From Hyphomicrobiales bacterium (GTDB lineage: Bacteria; Pseudomonadota; Alphaproteobacteria; Rhizobiales; Aestuariivirgaceae), in contig JAEUMG010000109.1 in the NCBI GenBank assembly GCA_016793355.1, positions 1 through 64,000 on the forward strand: a stretch of 64,000 nt of DNA, written 5' to 3'. Made by a program: the position numbers and the translations under genes. Of the stretch, positions 47,602-55,429 are shown one piece after another (position 1 is the first letter of the stretch; every line of letters starts with the position of its first letter). The notes beneath the pieces were generated by a model, which saw nothing but the letters and a program-made list of their open reading frames with translations, was not told where the DNA came from and did no database searches.

Positions 47602-48120
47602 GTGGCGGATCAGTTCTTGCGCATAATCGAAGCGCGGTCCGATGAGGAGTTGGGCCACGCCTCCGAGATGATCTTCGGCTTCCTCAAATGGAACAGCCAG
47701 CGGCTGGCGGATGGCTGGCCGGCCGAGGCATTCGAAGTCCAGGAGCGGGTACGTGACGACATCGTCAATCTGCGCAAGCGCGCCACCGAGCAATCCTGGA
47801 CGGTCTTTATCGCCAGACTCGGCGATGAACTCGCAGGCTGTGTCGTGCTGCGTCCGATCGACCGGACGCTTTGCGAGTTGAAACGGTTGTTCGTCGTGCC
47901 ACATCTGCAGCGAGCCGGACTGGGCCGGGCCTTGTGCCAGAGAGCCCTCGAGAGCGCGCGCGAGAATGGTTTCAGACGGATCACACTCGACACGGCGGAT
48001 GTGCAATTCGAAGCCCTGAGCCTGTTCGAGGATCTGGGCTTCAGACCGTCGGCGCCACACCGGGACTACGGCCCCGAGGTCAGCAAGCGGGTCGTGTTCA
48101 TGGCCAAGGACCTCGCTTAG
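47602..48120 (+). CDS. GNAT-family N-acetyltransferase
   Basis: A 172-residue protein with a GTG start. LKRLFVVPHLQRAGLGRALCQRALESARENGFRRITLDT covers beta-4 and the acetyl-CoA pyrophosphate loop R-x-G-L-G-x-A near residue 105. It stands alone between ialB and csp, and its substrate is unknown. Confidence 0.88.
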   Translation: MADQFLRIIEARSDEELGHASEMIFGFLKWNSQRLADGWPAEAFEVQERVRDDIVNLRKRATEQSWTVFIARLGDELAGCVVLRPIDRTLCELKRLFVVPHLQRAGLGRALCQRALESARENGFRRITLDTADVQFEALSLFEDLGFRPSAPHRDYGPEVSKRVVFMAKDLA

Positions 48121-48198
48121 GGCGGCTTTCGACTGCCATTGACGTAGGGATGCCTTGCCGTCACACTACAGCCGCGTAGTGCAAGAAGGAACTCGAAC

Positions 48199-48402
48199 GT
48201 GCCGACGGGAAAAGTGAAGTGGTTCAATTCGCAGAAGGGCTATGGCTTCATCCAACCGGATGACGGGTCAAAGGATGTGTTCGTCCATATCAGCGCGGTT
48301 GAACGCGCCGGTCTCTCTGGCCTCAATGAAGGTCAGAAGGTGGGTTTCGATCTCACAACCGAGCGTGGGAAGACCAACGCGGCAAATCTGAAGATGCTCT
48401 AG
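48199..48402 (+). CDS. cspA: Cold-shock domain protein
   Basis: A 67-residue single cold-shock domain. The RNA-binding motifs KGYGFIQ (RNP1) and DVFVHIS (RNP2) are intact, with GKVKWFN at the N-terminus. It starts at GTG with aaggaac upstream. It probably acts as an RNA chaperone. An intrinsic terminator follows. Confidence 0.94.
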   Translation: MPTGKVKWFNSQKGYGFIQPDDGSKDVFVHISAVERAGLSGLNEGQKVGFDLTTERGKTNAANLKML

Positions 48403-48406
48403 TTCA

Positions 48407-48428
48407 GGGCTGCCTCCGCAGTCCTTTT
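48407..48428 (+). terminator. Intrinsic terminator of csp
   Basis: GGGCTGC (48407-48413) and GCAGTCC (48418-48424) form a 7-bp stem with one G-T pair and loop CTCC, followed by TTTT at 48425-48428, five bases after the csp stop. Confidence 0.7.
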
Positions 48429-48518
48429 CGCGGGGATTGGGCTCCGGCCATGAGTCCATCCGCTTCCTGGAGCAGCCAACCGGCCTCTAAAGCCTGGGGA
48501 CGGAAGTGTGGCTTTGGC

Positions 48519-48791
48519 TCACAAGAACTCAACACCGATCGAGGCGCGGCGCCGCCAGACCAGGCGTACCGGCAACGTGCGCCCTTCGGAGGGGATCGAG
48601 AGGGTGAAGCGAGCCGGCAGGGAGACGCGCATGGGAAGGTGGAGTTTGCAGCCTCGCTCGCTGCGGTTGCGGATGGTGCAATCGACTTCGCACCAGATTG
48701 CATCGCTGATGATCTTGGCCTCGACATTCACCGGGTAGCGGCGGCTCGAACGCCGGTTCGGCTGATGGGCAAGGCCGAGCAATGCCGACAT
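48519..48791 (-). CDS. PilZ-domain protein
   Basis: A 90-residue single PilZ domain. NRRSSRRYPVNVEA gives the arginine-rich c-di-GMP motif, RNRSERGCKLHLP the second and RRASIGVEFL the closing strand. The ATG at 48791 with gggggag upstream is preferred over 48821. It is a likely c-di-GMP receptor and may respond to the EAL protein at 35438. Confidence 0.83.
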   Translation of the reverse strand: MSALLGLAHQPNRRSSRRYPVNVEAKIISDAIWCEVDCTIRNRSERGCKLHLPMRVSLPARFTLSIPSEGRTLPVRLVWRRRASIGVEFL

Positions 48792-48889
48792 CGGATGTAT
48801 CTCCCCCTGAGATAGACGCATTACCTAAGCGCATCGCCGGTTAAACAAGCGTTGATGCGGGGAAGTCCTCCTGGCAACTTACCCTCGTC

Positions 48890-48977
48890 CTGTGGTGCAT
48901 CGCGAAAGCGATGCCTCGAAGGACGCGTCGCCATCCCATGCTTCGAGGGCCGCTGCGCGGCCACCTCAGCATGAGGC
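48890..48977. repeat. Rhizobial-type imperfect palindromic repeat
   Basis: CCTCGAAG (48914-48921) pairs with CTTCGAGG (48941-48948), then GGCCGC/GCGGCC and CCTCAGCATGAGG follow in close order. The arrangement matches the kind of repeat common in Bradyrhizobium-like genomes. It occupies the gap between the PilZ and dsbB genes. Confidence 0.55.
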
Positions 48978-48994
48978 ACTCAGTAGCGACGGCC

Positions 48995-49537
48995 TTATTG
49001 CAGGAGCAGGTAGCCGGTCGGATCGTCGGGGCAGAGACCGCCCGCACATTCGAGCACGGTCGACACGCCATTGGCGAGCGCGAGGAAACCGAACAGACCG
49101 AAACTTGCGAGGATCCAGCCGGCAAGCGGCTTCTGCCCGCTTTCGTCCGTAAACTGACGATCAAACAGGAGCATGCCGGCCGTGCCGAGGATGATCAGTG
49201 TCGAGACGATCACCATCCAGGTGTAGAAATGGAGGCCGAAGAACACATCGCCGTAAGAACCGGTACCGGGGACGATGTGGAGGAGCACCTGGCGGCGCGC
49301 GACAATACCGGCCGCCAGGGCGCCGATGATCATCAAGCCGTAGTGGCTGGGCCGCGGGCCGAACCGCATGTTGAGGGCAAGGCCGAAGCCCGCGGCGATG
49401 AGTCCGGCACGCTGGAGGATGCAGAGCGGGCAAGGCAGGTCGCCGTAAACGAGCTGGTCGGAGAAGGCGAAGAGAAGCACGATGCAGATGGCGAGGAGGC
49501 CCAGTGCATTGAGCCCGATGGCAAGGCGCGGCGTCAT
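48995..49537 (-). CDS. DsbB-like disulfide bond formation protein
   Basis: A 180-residue four-helix membrane protein. DLPCPLCILQRAG holds the first periplasmic pair Cys36-Cys39. The loop before the third and fourth helices (HIVPGTGSYGDVFFGLHFYTW) has no cysteine; instead Cys164 and Cys169 are at the C-terminus (LECAGGLCPDD). It should oxidise DsbA-like partners with quinone. The ATG at 49537 is chosen because it starts the first helix; a longer reading to 49624 is rejected. A microprotein gene lies just upstream. Confidence 0.82.
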   Translation of the reverse strand: MTPRLAIGLNALGLLAICIVLLFAFSDQLVYGDLPCPLCILQRAGLIAAGFGLALNMRFGPRPSHYGLMIIGALAAGIVARRQVLLHIVPGTGSYGDVFFGLHFYTWMVIVSTLIILGTAGMLLFDRQFTDESGQKPLAGWILASFGLFGFLALANGVSTVLECAGGLCPDDPTGYLLLQ

Positions 49538-49548
49538 GGCTCCAAACC

Positions 49549-49704
49549 TCACAGACCGATGTTGAGCTGATCGGTCGCGTGCAGGCGGAACAGGATGAGC
49601 ATCACGGCGACGCTCAAGGCCCACAGGCCGATGGCGAGATTGCGCCTGCCGCCATAGACCGCAGCAAGCGCGCCGGCGAAGAGGAAGAAAGGTATGCTCA
49701 TCAT
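49549..49704 (-). CDS. Small membrane protein, DUF5993-like
   Basis: A 51-residue protein too short for routine gene lists. On the minus strand it begins MMSIPFFLFAGALAAVYGG and ends LHATDQLNIGL, with two hydrophobic stretches around GGRRN. A good ribosome-binding site (ggagg) sits nine bases upstream of the start at 49704. It ends 11 bases before the dsbB-like start on the same strand. Short two-helix proteins of the DUF5993 type are known next to DsbB genes, so I read this as one; the name is from memory. Confidence 0.75.
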   Translation of the reverse strand: MMSIPFFLFAGALAAVYGGRRNLAIGLWALSVAVMLILFRLHATDQLNIGL

Positions 49705-49740
49705 GGCCAAGTCCTCCGGAAGACCGGCCGGCGATCCCCG

Positions 49741-50307
49741 TCAGTTGCCGAGGAAGTTGAACAGGGCGTCGATCTTGTCGTGGCCGCCGCGCCGAATCTC
49801 GGCGACGAATTTGGCACGCATCTGATTCGCGAGCCAGATGCCACTCGCCTGGACGTCGCGAATGCGCCCGCCGCCGACCCGCCAGACGAGTTTGCTCGAG
49901 CCGGCCGTGGTCTTCACCAGATCGCCGGCACAGCTGTCGACCACCAGATTGGGCTGGGCGATGCGATCGGCATATCTGAGCAGGAAACGGCCGATATAGG
50001 CCTTGGTCTTGGCGATATATTCGCCTTGCCGGCTGGCGGGCAGTTCCTTGCGATAGGGGCCGAGCGCGGCGAGCGCAAGCGCCGTGATGTCGGCATGTTT
50101 GGCGACCGCATTGGCAAAGGCTTCGGCCGTTCCGGCCTTCCTCGCAGCGAGAAAGGAAGCGGCGGCCGATTTGACGACCCCTTCGCCGGCACAGGATGCG
50201 GCGTGTGCCGCACCCGATGCGAGCGGCAGGACAAGCCCGAAAATGAAGAGGAACGAGAGCCAGTAACGCTTCGCTGCGCCGATGTGAGGGCTACGCATGA
50301 CAGTCAT
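49741..50307 (-). CDS. MlaC/Ttg2D-like phospholipid-binding protein
   Basis: A 188-residue periplasmic protein with a signal peptide (YWLSFLFIFGLVLPLASGAAHA) and the MlaC pattern: ALGPYRKELPASRQGEYIAKTKAYIGRFLLRYADR, then RVGGGRIRDVQASGIWLANQMRAKFVAEIRRGG near the end. It normally carries phospholipids between membranes with MlaFEDB, none of which is here. Cys residues at CAGEG and CAGDL flank the middle. The start at 50307 is chosen over a longer reading from 50400. Confidence 0.82.
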   Translation of the reverse strand: MTVMRSPHIGAAKRYWLSFLFIFGLVLPLASGAAHAASCAGEGVVKSAAASFLAARKAGTAEAFANAVAKHADITALALAALGPYRKELPASRQGEYIAKTKAYIGRFLLRYADRIAQPNLVVDSCAGDLVKTTAGSSKLVWRVGGGRIRDVQASGIWLANQMRAKFVAEIRRGGHDKIDALFNFLGN

Positions 50308-50473
50308 TCCGATGAGCCGCCGGGGTGATGAGCCACAGTCTAGACGGTTCGTGTCCCCGGCGCTACCGGAACGCGCCGTCCTGGTTTTGCAGCGGGCCAT
50401 GGAATTGCGGAGGAAGCGTCACCTCGCCGGCTCATTCCTTGCGCCATCGGCGCCGAGGAGGGCGGGCGATGGC

Positions 50474-50710
50474 TCACGCGCTGTTGTTGGACGGCGCCAT
50501 CTTCAGGTGAAAATAGGCCGGGTCGCCGGTTAGTTCGGCGGCCAGCGCATCGACGGCCGAGTGCAGGACCTCGCATTTCTTGCGCAATTCGGAATCGTAA
50601 TGTTCAGCATGGGCGCATTGCAGCGCAAGCTCGCGGGCATCGCCGAGCGCGCGCAATAACTCATGACGCGCGGAATAGCTGAAGGTCGGGCGCAGGGGGC
50701 GGCGGATCAT
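50474..50710 (-). CDS. Hypothetical small protein
   Basis: A 78-residue protein, with ggag upstream of the ATG at 50710. It is rich in Ala, Arg and Glu, with a likely two-helix layout (FSYSARHELLRALGDARELALQC and RKKCEVLHSAVDALAAEL). No signal peptide. I do not recognise it; the coding case rests on start context and length. Confidence 0.5.
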   Translation of the reverse strand: MIRRPLRPTFSYSARHELLRALGDARELALQCAHAEHYDSELRKKCEVLHSAVDALAAELTGDPAYFHLKMAPSNNSA

Positions 50711-50843
50711 GGGGCATCTCCACGTAAGGGGCTTCAAGCTCCCGCAGCTTATGAACATATCATGAACATGACAAGGGGTGACTTTCGATTCGGCGCATCC
50801 GCGTGCTACCCATGGTCCCCTTCCTCATAGCTGCGTGAATTTC

Positions 50844-51212
50844 ATGCGCGTTCGGTTGCTCTTTGCCTTTTGCGTTGCCTTGACAGCCACGACCGCGGGG
50901 CAGGCTTTGGCGCATTCGAAGCTGAAATCCTCCATCCCGGCAAACAATTCGACGGTCGCCGGCGGTTTCAAGGAAGCGCGGTTCGATTTTCTCGAGCCGA
51001 TCGAACCCGCGATGTCGTATTTCACCCTGGTCGACGCCAATGAGGGGCCCGTCTTGCGTGCTGAAGGCGCCCGAAGCTGCGAGGCGAAGACCTGCCGCTT
51101 CGCGGTCGAGCCCCTGAAGCCGGGCAAGTATCGCATCGACTATCACATTCTCTCGGCCGACGGGCATGTGGTCGAAGGCAAGATTCGATTCACGGTGAAG
51201 GCGGCTCAGTGA
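50844..51212 (+). CDS. copC: CopC-like copper-binding periplasmic protein
   Basis: A 122-residue protein with a signal peptide ending GQALA and mature start HSKLKSSIPANNS, where the first His and a later YHILSADGHVVEGKIRF provide the CopC copper site. It has no methionine-rich loop. The last bases overlap the start of the copD fusion (GTGA), so both are co-translated. Start choice: ATG 50844, or GTG 50835. Confidence 0.87.
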   Translation: MRVRLLFAFCVALTATTAGQALAHSKLKSSIPANNSTVAGGFKEARFDFLEPIEPAMSYFTLVDANEGPVLRAEGARSCEAKTCRFAVEPLKPGKYRIDYHILSADGHVVEGKIRFTVKAAQ

Positions 51213-53092
51213 CATCGGCGATCGCGCTGGCGCGGCTTGTCGCGCTGATCGCGCTGGGCGCTATCGGCACGAAGCTCATTCTTGCCGGGCGCGAGCCCGT
51301 TTCCCGAAGATTGATACTTGCGGGTGCGTTGACTGCTCTTGCAGCAACGGCAGTGCAGGTTCTGCTTCAGGCGGCGCTCGCCAGCGGCGATGCCGGGCTG
51401 ACATGGGCGCTGCTCGAGACGTTTCTTGCCCGGACCTGGGGCGGCAGGGTTGCGCTGGTTCGCCTTGCGCTGATCGCCGCGATCATTGCCGCCGGGCCGC
51501 GCAGTGCGCGTGTTGCGCTGGCGCTTGTCGTGGCGGCCCTGCTGACCGCGCCCATAGGCGGGCATGCGGGTACCGCGGCTCCGGCCGTCGTCTCCTTCAC
51601 ATTCCATGCGCTGCATGCGGCGGCGGCCGGTTTGTGGATCGGCGGGCTGCTCGTGCTTGCGGTTCAGGCTTTCGCCGGGCGCGACGATGCCGCCTTGCGG
51701 TCCGGGCTCACGGATTTCTCACCCTGGGCGCTCGGCCTGGTGATGATCGCGATTGCCGCGGGCATCGGTGCGGCCATGCTGCAAGTCGAGCGCTGGGCGG
51801 CGTTGTTCGGAACAGCCTACGGGCAACTGCTGCTTGCCAAGATTTTCCTGCTGCTCCTGCCGGCATTGCTCGCCGCGGCCTGGCTGAGGCAGCGCTTCCT
51901 TGCCGGAAACGGTGCGGAGGGCACAGCAAGGCGCGTACTCATCGTCGAAGCCTTGTTCGGACTGGGCGTGATGATGCTGGGCGTTTCGATCGCGCAGACC
52001 GTTCCGGGCCGGCATGATGCGATCGACTGGCCCTTCGCCTTCCGCTTCGCCCCGGAGATCGTCTGGAAGCAGGAAGGCGGCATGCAGGACATCCTTGTCA
52101 CGCTGACCGGCGGAACTGCGTCGCTCATTCTCGCCGGCATCCTCTTCGCCAAGGGCGGAGTCTTCCGTCAGGCGGCGGCACTCTGCGGTGCCGTTGGAGT
52201 CGCGCTCTTCGGAATGCTGGCTTATATCGTCTCGGTCCCGGCCTGGCCGACGACCTTCGCGGCGACGAGCGAGCCCTATACCGCCGATGTCATCATGCGG
52301 GGGCGGCGGGTATTCCTCGAAAACTGCGTCGTCTGCCATGGGAAGGCGGGACATGGCGACGGGCCGGGGGCGGGGGCGCTTCCGATCGCGCCGGCCGATC
52401 TTACTGCTCCGCATACGGAGGACCACACCGCGGGCGACATGTTCTGGTGGATCGGCAACGGCATGCCGTCGGGCGCGATGCCGGGCGTCGGCGATGCGAT
52501 CGCGGATGAAGACAAATGGGCGCTCATCACCTACATCCGCGCGCTGTCATCCGGCTATTCCGGGCGCGATGTTCAGAAGCGGGTGATCCCGCGATCGCCG
52601 TGGCTCGGGGCGATCGACTTCAACTACCAGACCGGGACCGGCGAAAACGCGACGCTCAATGACTGGCGCGGGCAGGTGGTGGTGCTGCTGGTTCTCATCC
52701 GCGACTCCGCGCAGGTTCCAAGGGTGAAGGAATTGCTGGCGATGGCGCCCGATCTGGCGAAGGCGCGAACCCAGATCCTGATCGTGAGTTCGGAAAGTCT
52801 CGGCGAGGCGCTCGGTACGCTCCCCGATAATGCGACGCTGATCGAAACCGATACCGGAACCATCCTCGATGCGTGGAGCCTCTACCGGCGCACGTTCTGG
52901 GACATGGACTCCGAGGACGAACGCCCGGCACCGCCTTACATGGAGTTTCTCATCGACCGTTTCGGCTATGTGCGACTGCGCGGGAGGAGCGACGATGAGA
53001 CCTTGGCGCCGGCCAGCCTACTCGCCCTCCAGGCGGCCTATCTCGCCGAAGAACCGCAATCGCGACCGCCGCCGGACGAACATGTGCATTGA
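51209..53092 (+). CDS. CopD-cytochrome c-thioredoxin-like fusion protein
   Basis: A 627-residue protein with three parts. Residues 1-340 are a CopD-type membrane domain of about eight helices, with HALHAAAAGLWIGGLLVL and CopD-like loops. Residues 355-450 hold a cytochrome c with the heme motif CVVCH at Cys373-His377 and GMPSGAMPG supplying a possible Met ligand. Residues 465-627 have a thioredoxin-like pattern (NDWRGQVVVLLVLIRDS, FLIDRFGYVRLRGR) but no redox cysteines. The chain ends in PPDEHVH. It is coupled with copC and is likely involved in copper uptake or cytochrome oxidase copper delivery. Confidence 0.85.
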   Translation: MTSAIALARLVALIALGAIGTKLILAGREPVSRRLILAGALTALAATAVQVLLQAALASGDAGLTWALLETFLARTWGGRVALVRLALIAAIIAAGPRSARVALALVVAALLTAPIGGHAGTAAPAVVSFTFHALHAAAAGLWIGGLLVLAVQAFAGRDDAALRSGLTDFSPWALGLVMIAIAAGIGAAMLQVERWAALFGTAYGQLLLAKIFLLLLPALLAAAWLRQRFLAGNGAEGTARRVLIVEALFGLGVMMLGVSIAQTVPGRHDAIDWPFAFRFAPEIVWKQEGGMQDILVTLTGGTASLILAGILFAKGGVFRQAAALCGAVGVALFGMLAYIVSVPAWPTTFAATSEPYTADVIMRGRRVFLENCVVCHGKAGHGDGPGAGALPIAPADLTAPHTEDHTAGDMFWWIGNGMPSGAMPGVGDAIADEDKWALITYIRALSSGYSGRDVQKRVIPRSPWLGAIDFNYQTGTGENATLNDWRGQVVVLLVLIRDSAQVPRVKELLAMAPDLAKARTQILIVSSESLGEALGTLPDNATLIETDTGTILDAWSLYRRTFWDMDSEDERPAPPYMEFLIDRFGYVRLRGRSDDETLAPASLLALQAAYLAEEPQSRPPPDEHVH

Positions 53093-53154
53093 TCCGCAGG
53101 CGGATCATCCCAAGGCGTTGAAAAGGAATAAAAATATCTAAAGAAGAAAAATCC

Positions 53155-53184
53155 TTGACATCTGTTCCCGTTACGTACTAGATT
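53155..53184 (+). promoter_or_regulatory. Strong -35 promoter-like sequence without an assigned gene
   Basis: TTGACA (53155-53160, 6 of 6) and TAGATT (53179-53184, 4 of 6) are 18 bases apart in an AT-rich patch after the copper gene. No plus-strand gene follows for over 1 kb. An ORF of 59 codons beginning GTG at 53201 is present but has no ribosome-binding site. Confidence 0.45.
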
Positions 53185-53348
53185 TTCAGCCCAGTTTGAC
53201 GTGCCTTCGCTGATTGACATCGTAAAGAAGAGGCCAGGACCGGGGCCCGAAATCCGGTTCCGCCGAGGAGAGCAGTCTCCCGCCAAGGGGAGGGGTGTGT
53301 CTGGACGCAGCCACCCAAGAACCCCACCCGTCACGCTGTCGCGTGCCA

Positions 53349-53370
53349 CCCTCCCCGAAACCGGGGAGGG
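53349..53370. repeat. Palindromic repeat GGGGAGGG
   Basis: CCCTCCCCG (53349-53357) pairs perfectly with CGGGGAGGG (53362-53370), loop AAAC, 11 bases from the end of the convergent MBL gene. Confidence 0.6.
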
Positions 53371-53381
53371 AGAAGGATGAG

Positions 53382-54020
53382 CTAGGTCAGGAACGGATTG
53401 GTCAACCGTTCTTCGCCGATGCGGCCGGGCTGGCCGTGGCCGGGCAGGAAGACGACGTCATCGCCGAGGGGGAAGAGCTTGTCGCGGATCGAGGCAAGCA
53501 ATGCGGCGTGATCGCCGCGCGGGAAATCGGTGCGCCCGACCGAGCCTTTGAACAAGACGTCGCCGCCGAGCAGGAAGCGGTTCGGCCGGTTGAAGAAGAC
53601 GACGGAGCCCGGCGTGTGGCCCGGCGTTTCGAAGATGTCGAAGGCGAGGCCGCCGACCGTCACCGTGTCGCCTTCCTTGAGCCAGCGATCGGGCATGACC
53701 GGGCGGACGCCGATCATGCCGTATTGGGCACCGGAACGCGGAAGATCCTCGAGCAGGAAGAGGTCCTCCGTATGCGGACCTTCGATCCGGACGCCGAGCC
53801 GCTCGGCGAGTTCCGCGGCGCCGCCGGCATGATCGATATGGCCGTGGGTGAGGAGGACCTTCTCGATCGTCACGCCGGATTTCTCGACCGCCTTGAGGAT
53901 CTGGTCGACATCGCCGCCGGGGTCGGACACCGCGCCCCGTTTCGTTTCCTCCTCCCACAGAATGGCGCAGTTCTGCTGGAAGGGAGTGACGGGGACGATC
54001 ATCGCCTTGAGTGTGCTCAT
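53382..54020 (-). CDS. MBL-fold metallohydrolase (GloB/YcbL-like)
   Basis: A 212-residue metallo-beta-lactamase fold protein. VLLTHGHIDHAGG gives His59, His61, Asp63 and His64; FETPGHTPGSVVFF and FLLGGDVLFKGSVGRTDFP and FLPGHGQPGRIGEE supply the remaining metal ligands and the closing His. It resembles glyoxalase II-like hydrolases. The ATG at 54020 is chosen over a longer reading to 54068. Confidence 0.9.
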   Translation of the reverse strand: MSTLKAMIVPVTPFQQNCAILWEEETKRGAVSDPGGDVDQILKAVEKSGVTIEKVLLTHGHIDHAGGAAELAERLGVRIEGPHTEDLFLLEDLPRSGAQYGMIGVRPVMPDRWLKEGDTVTVGGLAFDIFETPGHTPGSVVFFNRPNRFLLGGDVLFKGSVGRTDFPRGDHAALLASIRDKLFPLGDDVVFLPGHGQPGRIGEERLTNPFLT

Positions 54021-54119
54021 GGCGGCGCTCTTAGCGGGAGAGCGTGGGGCGTGCAATGGCGCGGGCAACTGTGCGGCGGGGACGCCCCCTCACCCGGCGC
54101 TTCGCTACTGCTCGCGCCG

Positions 54120-54142
54120 CCCTCTCCCACGAGGGGAGAGGG
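54120..54142. repeat. Palindromic repeat upstream of MFS genes
   Basis: CCCTCTCCC (54120-54128) with GGGAGAGGG (54134-54142), loop ACGAG, followed by AAAAAA. It lies between the divergent MBL and MFS genes and ends an element beginning CCCCCTCACCCGGCGC at about 54085. Confidence 0.6.
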
Positions 54143-54259
54143 AAAAAAGCGGCAATGCAGCGCCCGCATGAAGGCGTTGTCCCGGGGGCCATGGACGGCG
54201 CTGGGCGGCGCGGCTAGAGGAAGCCCCAAGACATATGGCAACCCGGGATTCTCAACGCG

Positions 54260-55429
54260 ATGTCCGCAGCAGCGCCAGCGCTCCAGCGCCGTGGCAATCT
54301 TGTCGCCGCGATCGCGACAGTTGCCGCCTGCGATATCGCGATGGGATTGAGCTTCACGCTGCTGCCGCTCATCCTCGAATCGCGAGGCGTTTCCGCATCC
54401 CTCATCGGCCTTAATGCGGCGATGGGCCCGCTCGGCATCCTGATTGCCGGGCCCTTCCTGCCGCGGATCGTTGCGCGCGTCGGGTCGAAGAACGTGGTGT
54501 GGATCGTGATCGGCGTGATCATCGCCACGCTGCTTGCCTTCAACCTCACGGACAGTCTCGCGCACTGGTTCGTGCTGCGATTGATCTTCGGCATCGCAGT
54601 CGGCACGCTGTTCACGGTAAGCGAGGCCTGGGTGCTGACCTTCGCGGATGCGGAGAACCGCGGCCGCATCATGGCGATCTATACCAGCATCCTGTCGATC
54701 ACCTTCGCGGTCGGGCCGCTCATCATCCCCTTCACCGGCATCGAAGGCTGGCTGCCCTGGCTGATCGGAATTGCGTGCCTGACGGTGAGCATATTGCCAC
54801 TCCTTTTCGTCAATGCGGACGAAGCGGTGTTCCGCAAGGAGGAAGGCGGCGGATTCTTCGGCTTCGTCATGCGCGCGCCATTGTTGCTGTTCGCGGTCGC
54901 CTCGGTGACGATCTGCGACCAGGTGATCCTGTCATTCTTCCAGATCTGGGGACTGCGCAACGGACTGACGCTCGAGGCGGCAAGCTGGCTCCTGGGCATC
55001 GGCATTCTCGGCAATGCGGTGCTGCAATATCCGGTCGGCATGCTTGCCGATCGCTGGTCGAAGATCGGCGTCGTGGTCATCGCCGCGGCATTGACGATGG
55101 TCCTCGCACTGTCGCTCGCTTTCGTCGTCGGAAGCTGGCTTATCTGGCCGGTGATGCTGATCCTCGGCACCGCCTATTTCGCGATCTACACCGTGGCGTT
55201 CGCCATCATGGGCGATAACTTCCATGGACCCGATCTCGTCGCCGGCGCGGCCGCGTTCTCGGTGATGTGGGGGGTTGGCGGCATTGTTGGTCCGGCGCTC
55301 ACGGGCGCGGCTGTCGACGCTTTCGGGATCGGCGCTTTTCCGGTTTCGGTCGCCGTGCCTTATGCGATCCTGCTTGTCGGCCTCGCAATCACCGGCGGCG
55401 TGCTGATCAGGACACAGTCGCGTGCTTAG
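54260..55429 (+). CDS. MFS transporter, first of a pair
   Basis: A 389-residue major-facilitator protein with 12 helices. The A-motif region reads GMLADRWSKIG between helices 8 and 9 and the N-terminal half has FLPRIVARVGSKNVVW. It is followed by a related transporter, overlapping by eight bases. The substrate is unknown; YfkF/UMF-like exporters share this layout. Confidence 0.85.
   Translation: MSAAAPALQRRGNLVAAIATVAACDIAMGLSFTLLPLILESRGVSASLIGLNAAMGPLGILIAGPFLPRIVARVGSKNVVWIVIGVIIATLLAFNLTDSLAHWFVLRLIFGIAVGTLFTVSEAWVLTFADAENRGRIMAIYTSILSITFAVGPLIIPFTGIEGWLPWLIGIACLTVSILPLLFVNADEAVFRKEEGGGFFGFVMRAPLLLFAVASVTICDQVILSFFQIWGLRNGLTLEAASWLLGIGILGNAVLQYPVGMLADRWSKIGVVVIAAALTMVLALSLAFVVGSWLIWPVMLILGTAYFAIYTVAFAIMGDNFHGPDLVAGAAAFSVMWGVGGIVGPALTGAAVDAFGIGAFPVSVAVPYAILLVGLAITGGVLIRTQSRA

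Noticed and set aside
53201-53380. A 59-codon ORF starting at GTG 53201
   Set aside because: No ribosome-binding site, its second half is the palindromic repeat, and the composition is not protein-like.
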